Assembly: GCA_025602905.1 (NCBI GenBank) | Contig: JAHLKI010000001.1 | Coordinates: forward strand, 248,001-312,000 | Direction: 5' to 3' | DNA: 64,000 nucleotides | Origin: Phlyctochytrium arcticum | Taxonomy: Eukaryota > Chytridiomycota > Chytridiomycetes > Chytridiales > Chytridiaceae | Part shown: piece by piece, positions 44,085-55,916 of the stretch | Numbering within the stretch: the stretch's first letter is position 1 | Layout of the letters: every line of letters begins with the position of its first letter | Made by a program: the position numbers and the translations under genes | Notes under the pieces: model-generated | What the model was told of the DNA's origin: nothing | What the model saw: only the letters and a program-made list of their open reading frames with translations | Databases searched by the model: none

Positions 44085-46747
44085 TCACAGGAGGGGTGGG
44101 ACAATAATGGGACCGTATGGAACGCAGACACCCGTCACCGTCGATTCGATGCGGAGTTCGACTTGCAAGTTGGTTGCCGACGCCGTGGAGGGAATGACAC
44201 CAACCGGAGGGGCCTGTCCTAGGACAGGTGTCACCCCTCCACCACCCACGATTCGAGCACATCCCCAGTTCCGACGACCAATCAATTTTTTGCCCGCAAT
44301 GGCTGACCCATCCACATCCTTCAAAAACAGGTCCAGCATTTCTTCCTGCGCACCAGTGGCGCCTTCGCCAACAGGCAACGTCGTCGCGCTCGAGTGCAAC
44401 ATTTTCAAAACACCTTTGGGAGGAGGAATGTTGACGATGGCGGAGGCTACAAATTGGTACATGAGGAAGGGGTCTTGGGTGTTGAGAGGCTGCGAGTTTG
44501 CGTCAAATGGCTTGTTATGCCGCGAGCTGTCAAATTTGGGATGAAATATGCGGCCGACACCGGCGCAATGCACGTCGCCAGATATGAATGAGATGCGCTG
44601 GTGATGTCGTTGAGCGTGGTCCATAAGACGCTCGAGTAAAGCAGTTCGCTCCGCAAGATGATTAGGATGTGTCCAGTGATCAATCAAATCATCTAATTCG
44701 ACCGAGTTAGTTTTTGACAATGAAGAATTTTGTAAGGCATATACCTAGCAGATCCACTTCCCCAAATTGGCTTATAAGTCCGCTCATCAGGCCACTCTTG
44801 CCCAAGCCTTTTTTAACACTTCCAATCGCTCCATCAATGCTCTTCTTGGACTTGTCATGCCATGCTTCATGGTCTACTTTAACGCCAACTTTGCTGAGCA
44901 GCTTGCCCGTTCCACCCATCATTTTACCCACCCCTTTTCCAATATGATTGACCGCGTCATTGGCTGCCCGCTTTGTCTTTCCAAAATGATGCAATAGTGT
45001 TTCGGGGGTGGTAAGTCTGGGGTAGACAATGGGTACGGCCAACATCCATACGACATGTCGGACTTGGGGCGAGACCTTGTTGGGATTGGAAAGGGTCTCA
45101 AAAAGCATGTTGTACGACGCAGGCGATAAAACCTGTTCTCGCGTACGTTCACCACGCGTGTCAGGGCCAACCACAACAGCATTAGGACCAAGATGTTTGA
45201 TGAAATGGAACGTGCGGCCGTCATTAACGGGTGAAATGTATTCGTGCGCATGCGGTCCCGCACCGGATGCGAGTTGGGCAGTCGTATGTTGCTGAAAGAG
45301 AAGGTAAAATTTCCATCCCACACGTCCAAGATTGACAAACACGTGCGAGTGTTGCAAATAATCTGGATAACTAAGCCAAAGTTCCTGTCAGTAAAAATCC
45401 CCCCAAAGACTTGCAGTCAAAAATGTAAAAATACCTTCCGAATCCATCAAACAAGTCGTGATCGTCAATTTGGAAAATAGATGGGATGGAAGACAAGGCT
45501 TCACGCAGATTGGGCGTTGCGAAATGGCTCGTATAAACATTAAAGTAAAAATTTGACGCGTGTTGTTCCATAACTGCCGTCCATGGCGCATCCCGTCGGT
45601 TCTCTTTTCCCTTCATGGCCAGCCATTGTTTAAGTTCCGGGATTTCTTTCCACAGCGGATCACCATAAATTTGATCGCCCCCGCCCAACATGCAATGGAA
45701 TTCAGAGCCGGGCGTACTATGCTGTTTTAGCACATCGGACCATAGAGCACCTACTCCGCCCAACTTATCGCGCTCTTCTTTGGGTACGCTCGCACTGAAT
45801 CCGTTACAGGAGTGGAAGGCAAATCGCCAGTTTCCGTCCCCAGCAGCCGCTACATTAAACTCGAACGGTTGGCCTGGAAAGCAATCGATGGAATAATGCC
45901 ATCTTGTAGAATTTCCCATTGCCATTGGTAGCGCTAGGTCGAAGCGATGAAACGAATAATCCAGATAAGTGTCCAGGATATTGGATGTCAGTGTGCATGG
46001 TTGGACATGAGCGGGCATCGGTGTCAGTGTGATTTGATGGGGCACGCGAGAACTCGTCACGACTAGCACTGAGCCTAGTGTTTTCGCAAAAATTAAGATC
46101 AGTCCCGGAAAGGTAAAACTGAATTACTACAGCACGAGATACATACCATACCAAATGTTGGCGTTTGGGTCCATGTTGCCATACCGAACGTAAGGTCCAA
46201 ATGCCTGTCCCGGCGCGGGATTCATCAGATGAGGCGATAATCCGCCCTCATGCGCACTGGTCAGACTCATGTTGCTACCATTACTGGGTAACGAGCCATA
46301 CGAACTTTGATTCGATGCGGCATTTGGCAGCGACGAATATGAGCTGTCGGCAGACATCCCTCCCGCGTAAGGTAATGAAGAATATGAACTGGTGTGGGGA
46401 GATGGTAGCGTAGTGAATGATGTTGCTGGGGATGCGTAGGGTGATGCTGGATGCGAATGCGGAGTCGGGAATTGGGTCGGGTAAGACGGTGTGGAATGCG
46501 GGGATGGATTGGGATACGGCTTTTGTTCAGCGGGAGGGAAACCAAAACTTTGCGGTGAATTCGCCTGCGGCGGATACGATGGGAATCCTGGAGCTGGAGA
46601 GGGATTGTAGTAAGGCGGGGGCGGTAACCCAGGCTGTTGCAGTGGTTGGTGTGGTGGTGGAAATGGGTTTGACACTTGCTGTGGATGCTGTGGATGCGGC
46701 GGGTATTGCTGATACCCGTATGGCGTGCCTCTATTGGGGTCGCTCAT
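44085..46747 (-). CDS. PhoD-like phosphatase-domain protein with proline-rich N-terminus
   Basis: About 800 residues. The first exon is a Pro/Tyr/Ser/Gln-rich disordered region (starts MSDPNRGTPYGYQQYP). The metallophosphatase-like domain follows, with FAFHSCNGFS, MLGGGDQIYGDPLW, SIFQIDDHDLFDGFG, and late FISGDVHCAGVGRI; these place Asp and His residues where PhoD-type enzymes bind metal. A Lys/Gly-rich insert (GKGVGKMMGGTGKLLSKVGV) lies between them. Introns near 46070-46145, 45370-45440 and 44690-44750. Similar fungal proteins are cytosolic or membrane-associated and of unknown substrate. Confidence 0.85.
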
Positions 46748-46982
46748 CTTGGGAAGGTTAACGATGTATTAAGGGTCTGATAGGTGAAGTCCCAACTATT
46801 CTTGAAACACGCGCGGACAAGGAAAGGGAAAAGACTATGCCAGAAACACTCCGCCCAAAACCAGAGCACTGCCGCCGCCCGCCTAAGCCGCCCATACCGA
46901 CTGCGCAAACTCAAAAAGAACGGGACTCACAATTTTCACAAAGAAGATCTCACTTGGATCTAAGCGGGGGATCCATCAGTTT

Positions 46983-47735
46983 ATGGCCGCCAAGAAAAAC
47001 GTTGTGATGCGAACACAAACGGGAAGACTGAGGGTCAGCGCAGAAAAGAAAGCCATCATTGAAAAGACCGCAGCCTACCATCTTGGTAAACCGAAGCGCG
47101 GGTTCGAATCGGGTGAACTCAACGAAGATCTGATAGAGAATATGGACGAGACACACTTCATCATCAATCTCGATAACCAAAGAACACTGGCCAGGCGGGG
47201 CGACACCAATCTCACGTATGCAGATGTTGTGTCGGGTGGAGAGTCTATGACGATGATGTTCGAATAACCGGAGGCAAGAACGGTCACATTGAAACCCCGA
47301 TGATGATCTTTGTCAACAAAGATCGGAATTATGAAATCCGCAACGTTCCTGACGATGTCCCCGGAGCCTGCTATCGAACCGGTCCAAAAGGATGGAACGA
47401 CATGGTAGTGTTTCCCCCAATAGTTCCGAGAGCCTCGGACCCACCAAAAAGACAAGGATGGCCGAAGAAAGATCCTCTTTCTCGACAACTGCGGTGGCCA
47501 CAACCCCTCTCAGACGTGTCTTGAATCAGACCCGCTCAAAAAATCCCGTCATTTCCCAACTTGGCCGGCACAATCTGGCCAAGCTCGATTGGCATCTGTA
47601 CCAGGCCAAGACCTTAAGAGAAATGGGAGTCATCGATCTCGAAACGACCGAAGATAATGAATACCCACGTGTCTCTTTGAAAGTCTCAGTTGTCCTGCAG
47701 ATCCTGCAAGAGTAATCCAGCCGAGGAGGTTCGAA
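46983..47735 (+). pseudogene. broken DDE-type transposase fragment
   Basis: Pieces of a transposase (DDE_1 style) in shifting frames. The first frame (46983-47264) has AYHLGKPKRGFESGELNED, NMDETHFIINLDN with the first acidic residue, and YADVVSGGESMTMM, then a stop. A second frame from about 47300 gives PMMIFVNKDRNYEIRNVPDD and CYRTGPKGWND. A third near 47480 gives LFLDNCGGHNPSQTCLES with the second acidic residue. The N-terminal DNA-binding part and the third acidic region are not seen. No terminal inverted repeats or target-site duplication found. The element is dead. Confidence 0.8.
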
Positions 47736-48104
47736 TCGCGGAGATTTAATTAGTACGAATTGTTCACGAAGTGAGGGCACCTGGTTTCACTCATCCAAGG
47801 CTTCCTCGAGATCAACAAGGCATCAACTACCTGGCAAAAAGCTTGATGACGAACCTGAAGGTCAATGTCCAAGAACATTGTTTTGATATAGTTTAGTATC
47901 GACCTTCTTGACATGCTTTTGTACAGATAGTTAGAGACGCTTCTGTGTATAATAGGTGCGCAAACTCAAATTCAGCACATGGGCCTGCCCGTCGCAATAG
48001 CACGCTTCAAAATATAGACAGGAAGAAAAGTATTTACATCGGCGGAAAAAATTAAACGAGTGTGTGGCACATGCGTCTACTGGCTAGATTTGCGGTCTCA
48101 AAAG
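47736..48104. other. intergenic, transposon remnant flank
   Basis: About 370 bp between the transposase relic and the end of the 2-oxoglutarate oxygenase gene. No gene seen. GGTTCGAATC at about 47730 looks like a tRNA T-loop, but no tRNA surrounds it. Confidence 0.4.
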
Positions 48105-49236
48105 TCAGTACCTTCCCGCCCCAACATCAAAATTTCCAACGACTTTTCCCATCAGGTGCTCGCCATACACAACCCCTTCATACTTTTTCTCGCCACCCGT
48201 CCTCTCGACACAAGACGGAAGTGGCTCAATTTTAGCATCAAATCTTGGCTCATAGAAGAACGGAACGCTGACCCGATACGAGTTTGATGTGTGAATGACT
48301 CGATGTAAGGTCGATGTGTAAAGACCGTTGGTCCAGACGTTGACCATGTCACCAATGTTGATGACAAAGGCTCCGGGAATGCGGTTGGCAAAAATCCATT
48401 CGCCTTTCTTGGATTTTACTTGCAGGGCGTTGGGGGTAGAGTCCGTGTTCAAGATGGTCAAGCATCCTGTTTAGGTTTGTGAGATTTAGCAATCAGAGGA
48501 AACACATATATAGCATACCGTAATCGGTGTGTTCTCCACAGCTTACTCCGACTCCTTCTACATCGCGATTCAAGGGTGGGTATCCAATCAGCCGCATGAC
48601 CCAAAACCCATCCTTCATAAATGGCTCAAAGAAGTGCTCGTCAAGTCCCAATCCCATTGCCATAGCCCTCATTGTGGCCTCGCCCACTTTCTTCATCTTT
48701 TCCACATACGAGTCGACAACAGACTGGAAGCGAGCTGGGCGACGCGGAATGGGGTTGGATCCTTGCATCGTCTTTGTAGGTTGAGCAGCCAGAAGGGGGC
48801 CGCCAGAGGATGCGGGAGCGTAGAGATCAACCCCCTCATGCCAATCACGGGCTGCCAGAGTAATGTTTTGACCCAGACGCTGATATCCTCTTGCATAATC
48901 TGACTTTGAGATGTGGATCTCATCCTTCTCTGCAATGGTACAGCGACACATAAACAAATGAGTAACAACGCCTCAAAGAGTGCCTATATAGAGAACCACA
49001 TTACCTGCATCATCCAGATCGAAGAACTCTTTAGCCAGATCTCGAATCTCAGCCGCCTCTGCTTCGGAAATGCCATGGCCTGTCAGGTAGAAGAACCCCA
49101 CGTCGCGACAGGCCTGGTCGACCATTTCTGCTGTGGTTTGACGGGCGAGCTGCACATCGGGGGCCGAGTCGGGAGCTAGGAAGGCGCTAATGTCGATGAG
49201 GGGGAGAGTCAGGTATTGTTCGGGGATCAATAGCAT
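48105..49236 (-). CDS. isopenicillin N synthase-like 2-oxoglutarate/Fe(II) oxygenase
   Basis: Soluble non-haem iron oxygenase of the DIOX_N plus 2OG-FeII_Oxy family. The N-terminal domain reads LPLIDISAFLAPD and CRDVGFFYLTGHGIS. The iron site is HTD in CGEHTDYG, then after an intron at about 48468-48520 CLTILN, VINIGDMVNVWTNG, and the distal His with the 2-oxoglutarate-binding Arg in TLHRVIHTSNSYRVSVPFFY. Three exons; about 340 residues as usual. Relatives act in secondary metabolism and amino acid or hormone oxidation; the substrate cannot be told. Confidence 0.92.
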
Positions 49237-49855
49237 TGTTTTTTAGTGTGTTTCTTGCTCAATTTGTGTGGAATGCCGAGAAGATCTTCCCAGACTTGAC
49301 CGCAGCGGCGCGCGTTGGTCATCAGAATTGTCATCACATCACTTGACCTGAAGCAAATATTATTCTGGAGATCTAAAAAACCTTTGACCTGTACTTTGAA
49401 GCTTTACGAATTCACCAAGTTCCAGCTTTAGTATTCGCCGTGAATGTCTATCACGGTAGAATGAAATTCGTCCGCAAACGTGCGCGATCTCAGACGTGCT
49501 CATCAAATCTCTAGAAGGAAATTCGGAACCAACTACTAGATGTCTAGTCCAGCAAATACATAGCCCCAGCGTTGGCCGAGTCGGATAGCTGGCGCAAGCG
49601 GTAGCATCGGGCCGTGAATTTCCATGTAGAGTCTTGTATCTTTGAATGCATGGAAGGTATAGATCAGAGTAAAAAGAGCGCAGCCCATTCTCTATTGGCC
49701 GTGCGTGAAGGAAACGTGTATGTATGCTACAGCTATCACCAAATCAGAATTGGTGAGAAGGGGGTATGGGATTGAAAAGTATCAGAAAGACATATAAATA
49801 TATAGCGACAGTGAGAGGGTAATGATATGTGTGGGAGTGTGAGTTGATTCAGAGC
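49237..49855. other. intergenic, nothing supportable
   Basis: About 620 bp upstream of the oxygenase and downstream of the second seven-helix gene. A stretch at about 49570 (gttggccgagt) resembles a tRNA D-arm but no matching T-arm follows. Confidence 0.4.
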
Positions 49856-51423
49856 TTAGTACTGCGAAGCAGGGTGGGTGGGAGTTGACGGTTCGTTGTC
49901 ATTGTATGCTGCGTAGGGAGCTGATGTTGGGGACATATGAGGGTTGATTGGAGAGGGTGAACAGAGGGTGGGTGGGAAAAGGGATACGACCCGGTTGGGT
50001 GGCGAATTTGGGCCAACTTGTTCGTGATACGCGTAGTAGTGATGCTGGGGTGAATGGGGAGACGGCTGCGGGACTTGGGGTGCTGGTGGGTTGTAGAAGC
50101 CGTGGTAGGGGGATAAAGGTTGTGGTGGGTAGAGTGTAGCTGTAGAGAGATGGTTCGCGGGATACTGATGGGATGTATTGACCGCAAGCTGGTTGACATT
50201 CAGATCAGATCCAGAACGGAGAAGATGGGTATTGGATCCCGTTCCCGTCATTGATGTATTGGATTGTTGCGCACTCAATCCTCCACGACTGGGAGTGCCC
50301 AAGGTCGCAACGCCAATTTCAGAGTCACTGATGGCGCCTGTATTTGAGTTGGTGGGCTGATGTTGATGATTTGTCCCGGATCGTGAGCGGGGGTTGGACG
50401 CTTTGATGGCCGTGTTGAGCGCCAACGCATAGATGGGAGTGAGCGTGACGGGTGTGACAAAGATCCAAACAAGACCGACGATAAAACTAACGACAAAGTT
50501 TTGCTGGATCTGGGTACGGAACATGGCGTAAAATCCGAGAATGACCGCAAAAGAGAGTTCGATGACTGCGACCAGCGTTAAAGTGGCAATGAGGGTGCGG
50601 AGGGCTCGGCGGAATTGAGAATTGGTCAAGTGGTCGGATTTACCTGACCCTGACCCGGCAGATGCGGACAGGGAGGAGGGGGTGGATGGAAGATGGGAGC
50701 GCATCAGGCGGACGAGCTTGATGCCGAACCACAGGTTGACGCCAGCCAAGGCCCAACAGTAGAAACTCCATAGCCCGTAATGGAAGCGGGTCAAGATATT
50801 GGCCCGCTCAAAGTTTTGATGATCGCGATAGTAGCCGTCTGCGGCGGCAATGAAGGGAAGACTGAGGATGGGGGCCAAGCCGTAGATGACCAAAATGGCA
50901 TTCAAAGTCTTCTCGGAGGGCAATACCACGCGGGTGGGTGATAAAGAATGTTTGACTCTTGGCGTAGCGTATATAAGACCGACGATGAAGCAGACACCGC
51001 CGGTATATAGGATGGACCATGGGAGTTCGTGGGCGAATTCGGCCCAGGCCTGGTTGGGGAATAGGTCGTATAAGATGAGGAGGGTGTAAAGACCGCGTAG
51101 AAAGAGGTGGACGATGGAGAACATGATCCAAGACTCGGTGGGGCGAGGCTGCCAGCCACCATTAAGGTTGCGGTGAAAGAGGGAAGAGCCAGTGGACCAG
51201 ACCCGGCGGTAGATTTGACGGTAGACCACATAGACGCCGAGCGTAATGGCAAGTGCGGCCCAAGCCGTATGCGCAATGTAAAAGATTTGCCAGACCCGGG
51301 TATGTTGGCAATCATATATCCTCCATCGCCAATCACACCATTCCGGGCTGAGATACTATGATAAAAGTAACAGGTAAAAGTTAGTCACTTGTCAACGAGA
51401 CGCACACTACGTATGAAAGTCAT
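49856..51423 (-). CDS. orphan seven-transmembrane protein with long Pro/Ser/His-rich tail
   Basis: Not recognised. The first exon from 51423 (MTFIRSVRLVDN) splices in phase to PEWCDWRWRIYDCQHTR. Seven hydrophobic segments follow: IAHTAWAALAITLGVYVVY, IVHLFLRGLYTLLILYDLF, ILYTGGVCFIVGLIYA, ILVIYGLAPILSLPFIAA, WSFYCWALAGVNLWFGI, TLVAVIELSFAVILGFYAMF and FVVSFIVGLVWIFVTPVTL. The remaining 170 residues are disordered, rich in Pro, Ser, His, Gln and Tyr. Topology is receptor-like with a cytosolic tail. If the first short intron is misread, the start would move, but the helices are unaffected. Confidence 0.78.
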
Positions 51424-52928
51424 ACCAGGTCCCGTTCGTCGCCCATCGCTGACTCGTCGTCGTTCTAACTTGATGCGTCCCACTGAACAATCCTTTGCCA
51501 GAAATGATTACTCTGCAGGAAGCAGGAACCTCGGGTTCTGACTGGGTAATTAAACACTTAAAAGTCGCAAACACCGGACAACGGCCAAAGTTGAAATTGG
51601 CAACCGAAAAAAAGAAGTCAACAAGAGTATGATATTTATAGATTCTGGTCCACGTTCGATTCAGGGTCAATTCAATGAGGTGCCGACTGTGATGCTGTGA
51701 TGGAATGTTTCGTTTCGTTTCCAGCTTTTTATCCAACAGCCCACTTTTATATATGGCTTTTATTGACCCCCCAAAAAGTCAGAAAATTGCGGCTGCCTTG
51801 CATCTACTTTTGTCGTGGCTTACCATCAGCTGCGAACACACCGGTACGACTTTCGCTTTCTGGCGCACAGCAGGCAGCCAGAAGCAGCACAGTGCGACTG
51901 CCCAACTCACACGACAAGGACGACAAGGAAAGATTCCCGTGGGGGGAAAGTCTGGTCGTGGGAGGGACACTTGACATCTGTATCCTCGTACTCGTTCTCG
52001 AGAAGGAAGTTTTAACGTCCTTTACACATTTTTCAGTCTTTGGAAGTTTGGATTCAACACAAACAGACGACGGCAACGCCATTCTGTGATCCCGCTTTCA
52101 TCCGAGATGTAAGACCCACTGATATACACTCCCATCACGGCTCTGTGCACCTGTTGGTTTGTTAATACTGTAGTTGCCGGTGGTTGTCGTTGAACACCCC
52201 CGGGCCCCGGAACATCCCGGCGTTGATGCACCTCACAGCTTCCGATGCTGAATTGAAGGGCGATTCTGGGCAAAGCTGGAAAGTCCAAGTCAAGATATAA
52301 AATGTTGCACCGCCTTGTCCGTTTTTTTTCCGTTGAGGGCGCAGACATGATAAATAGTCTCCGTATGTTTGGATCACGGATATGAAAACGAGCAGCAGCT
52401 GATAGCCGGGGTTTTATCTGGCGTTCGCTGGGACCTGGGTTGCACATCCGTTGAAGCGCCGTCCGCCCGTCCACACCAACCCAAAATCCAAGGATTCCAA
52501 GCCAACCCAGAAAAAAATTCATGAACAGTTGGAAAATGGGAGAAAACCCCACGGTCGGGAATTAGCGGTTTTAGAAGTTCACGTGCTTCTCGTGACTCTC
52601 GTAAGCAGAGCGCGTTCGAGTCGGCGAGCGCGACAGTGTTCGCGTTTGGTTGATCCTCAACGCTGGCCGCTTTGGCTAGTCGCGCCGCAGAAAAGGAAAG
52701 GGAGACAGACAAGAACTGAACGCGTCCTTGCTCTGCGGAAAAGACTTTCATTTTGCAAACGCTTGGACTGTTGAAATATGATTGTGCCTCGGCGTCCTGC
52801 TCCCGATACGAACCTCTGCTGCTGCTGCAACCTTGCAAAACGACCTATCACCGGCAACGCGCGCAACATAGACTTGAGACCCATAGACGACAAAGGATCT
52901 CATATAGACTTGGACTGATAGATAGACG
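51424..52928. other. 1.5 kb intergenic region, divergent promoters
   Basis: Holds the promoters of the second seven-helix gene and of the mucin-like gene. Several open frames overlap on both strands (for example 52022-52552 minus) but their composition is not protein-like and no splice-compatible domain was found. Confidence 0.4.
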
Positions 52929-55385
52929 ATGAAGACCCGGAGGCTGTTTCTTGTGGCGGCCTTCCTGTGCCTAGGTGGAGCTTCGTCTCTGCCCGCCGCT
53001 GCAATCGACCTTGCCAATTGCGACCGTTTCTCGTAAGTCTAGTTTTCCCGCAACTCAAAAGGGACCTTTGCTCACTACTGCCAACTTTCCTCTTGTAGAT
53101 GTGTGAAGGCCGTGCCGACTTTGGAGCGTCGTCAGGCGGAGGAGAGTACTGCTGTTCCTGCTGCAACTATTGCAACGACCGCTGCGCAGACCATTGGCAC
53201 TACTGATGGTCCCGCTCCAACCATTCCAGCAGCAGAAAGCACTGTGGTTGGACCAGCCGCACCAACAACCACTCCTGCAGCTGCAGAAAGCACTGTGGGT
53301 GAGCCAGCCGTACCTACCACTCCAGCAGAAATCACTGTGAGTGAGCCAGCTGCACCAACCCCCGCGTCAACTGTTCCACCGGCGAACGTTGCATCTCCTA
53401 CCAGCACAATCCAACTTCCACCTGTGGTGCCTAGCTTGATAGAAACGGTGCTGCCCAGTGTCATCCAGACCCTTTTACCCACTGCAATTCCCAGCGTCAT
53501 TGAAACGGTCATACCCACCGTGATTCCAAGTGTCATTCAAACGGTCTTGCCGAGTGTTGTCGAAACGGTGGTGCCCTCAGTAGTTCCCAGCGTCATCGAG
53601 ACGGTGGTTCCCTCAGTAGTGCCGAGCATCATTGAGACGGTGGTGCCCTCAGTTACCGCGACGATTGTGCCGTCTGTCGTGCCAACCCGAGTGGTCCCAC
53701 CCATTATTGTCCTCCCTCCTATTGATGTTGATCCACCTGTCCCGACAGTTGCTCCTACCCGGGCACCCCCTTCGCCAGCTCCTACTCAGGCACCCCCTTC
53801 TCCAGTTCCTCCTATTCGAGGAACCCCCAACCCCGTTCCTACGAACGGAAATGGTGGTGGTGGAAACACGCCTGCCCCGACGAATGCTCCTCCTCAACCG
53901 ACGAATGCTCCCCCTCAACCGACCAATCCTACCCCACCGGCCCCCACCAACAATCCCCCACCGCCGCCACCAGCACCTTCCAACGGAAACGGCAATCAGG
54001 CCCCAGTCACCCCATCAGCCATTGCAACTCCAATCCCAATCCCAATCCCAATACCATCCGTAGTTCCTACTAGACTTCCACAACCGAACGCCTTGCCGTT
54101 TCTGCCCCCTACTGCCGTCTTACCGCTCCCCCTTGGCGCAACACCTCTCAACCAACAAGCTCCCTCCCCGGTTGTAGGTGGTCCCAACATTCGGATCCCG
54201 GATCTTCCCGTCGGTGCGATTACTCCCACTTCCCCGCAGCAAAATCCCAACCAGATCCCCACCCTCCCGGGACCAGGCTCTCCTACCTCGCCCAATAATG
54301 GAGATGGTAGCAGCACTGGCTCCTCCTCGGCTTCCACGTCAAACTCGAAGCCGCTTATGGCGGGCATTCTCTCGACCATTGGAGTCATTACCGTTGCAGG
54401 CGCCGTAACAGCTGGTTTCATTCTTCGCTCACGACGTCGCAACGTCCAGGAACGTCACTTTTCGGCATCCACTTTTGCGGATGACGACTTTAACATCACC
54501 TCATCTTCAAGTGTCGTGGCCGTACCCGCTCTCGCTGCTGCAACCATGTACGATCGTGAGTCTGCTTCTCCCTTCAGTCCCATCAAGCGGCCCTCCTCGG
54601 ATGCATTTTCGGACGTGACTGACGCATCATCCACCTACACCGCCCTGCCGTTCACGCTCCCAATGTCACCTCAGTCAAACAACCCGAGACACTCGACTCT
54701 GGAGCGTGCAGTCACGGCCGTCTACATGCGGGAAGTTTCTCCTCTAGCGCCTTCGCCACCTCAAAAGCAGCCCGAGCAACAACAACTTCAGAGCTCTGTG
54801 ACCTCCGGCCCGCCTCTGGTCAACACGTCACTCCCGAGTACGATTGATGTCTCCAAAGCGACCTACACTGTGGTCAATACCGTACAACCGCCACCTTTGA
54901 GCGCTTTGCCTAGGGATGATGCCAGGCAAAGCACTGTCACGACGTTCTCAGAGTACGCCATGACTGAGGCCGAGACAGAGTACTCAGCCGACACAATCAG
55001 TCCTCTGCGCAACGACAACGGCTATGGAAACCGCGACATGTCCTCATGGTACACCGATGACATGGGATCCTCTTCCCCCCAGAGTCAGGTTCGCCACCAA
55101 ATTTCCCACGACTCCTTTTCCGAGTATGGCCGTACCAGCTTTATGTCGGCCGCCACAGTCCAATCCGTCATTCTTGACAGCCCCACCACTCCCGTTGAGC
55201 CCGCGGCGTCCGCTCCCATCGTCCCGAGCAAAGCCGCTGTGCAACACCCCCATCAATCCACCATTCTTGACGCGCTCAACAACGCTAGCACTGGCCCGAA
55301 CCGGCCTTTGACGAATCAGTCTGTAGGAGGTGTCAACTCATACTACTTTGATGAGGGTGCAAGCTTTACGGACGAAGAGGTGTAG
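52929..55385 (+). CDS. mucin-like type I membrane protein, possible wall sensor
   Basis: About 795 residues from two exons. Signal peptide MKTRRLFLVAAFLCLGGA, then a short Cys-containing part (ANCDRFSCVKAVPTLERR, two Cys). A very long extracellular stalk follows: Thr/Pro/Ala-rich, then a repeat array with units like VVPSVIETVVPSV (about residues 140-215), then poly-Pro/Thr/Gln. One membrane segment, AGILSTIGVITVAGAVTAGF, is followed by the stop-transfer RSRRR. The 290-residue cytosolic tail is Ser/Thr/Tyr-rich. The plan resembles fungal Mid2/Wsc-type surface sensors, but no WSC domain is present, so this is an analogy only. Confidence 0.85.
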
Positions 55386-55916
55386 AATGATCTCATATCC
55401 CTTATATAGAGCTTTTTTTTCGTTGTTTCTGGATAGGTTTTTTTTGTAAAGATAGGTTTTAGACCGTACATAGTTTTAGCTCAAATGATTTGAATGTAGA
55501 TGGTATAGTGTGTGAAAAGAATATGAATATTATTTCCAATTTTCCCTTCTGACGATCCTCTATTGATGGGCAACACCTGAAATTCTGCTGATGGAGGCCT
55601 TCACGAATAGTTGTCCTAAAGTTCAACTTTCAACTTCCAATTCTAGAAAAACAACATCATTCTTTCGAAATTTGCAGATCTTCCTTAAGTAATACTAGCA
55701 TCAATGGCATGGAGGTTCAAACGTCAAAGGTGTGTGAGTTCGAGCGAGTTCGCCGAGTTGTGAGTTTTAGAGGGAAAGCGCAGCCAAGCAGCTAGGGCTC
55801 GGCCTTGCCAACTTTCCGGAAAATGACACATCTCGTTTGGCCGTCTTGGCGGTGCTTTCTTGTTTCCTTCGTATCAGCAATATTCTGTTCAACAATAGTA
55901 CAACTTTACTTCAACA
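55386..55916. other. intergenic, T-rich
   Basis: About 530 bp between two genes in the same direction. Poly-T and AT-rich sequence after 55400 is consistent with a 3' end; no other feature seen. A plus-strand ATG at 55823 opens another frame that does not join the M14-like gene. Confidence 0.4.

Noticed and set aside
47725..47745. T-loop-like GGTTCGAATC suggesting a tRNA
   Set aside because: No acceptor, D or anticodon arms upstream.
49560..49640. D-arm-like gttggccgagt suggesting a tRNA-Leu or tRNA-Ser
   Set aside because: No T-arm or paired acceptor stem follows.
52022..52552. 176-codon minus-strand frame in the large intergenic region
   Set aside because: Composition is not protein-like and it lacks any domain; likely chance in a promoter region.
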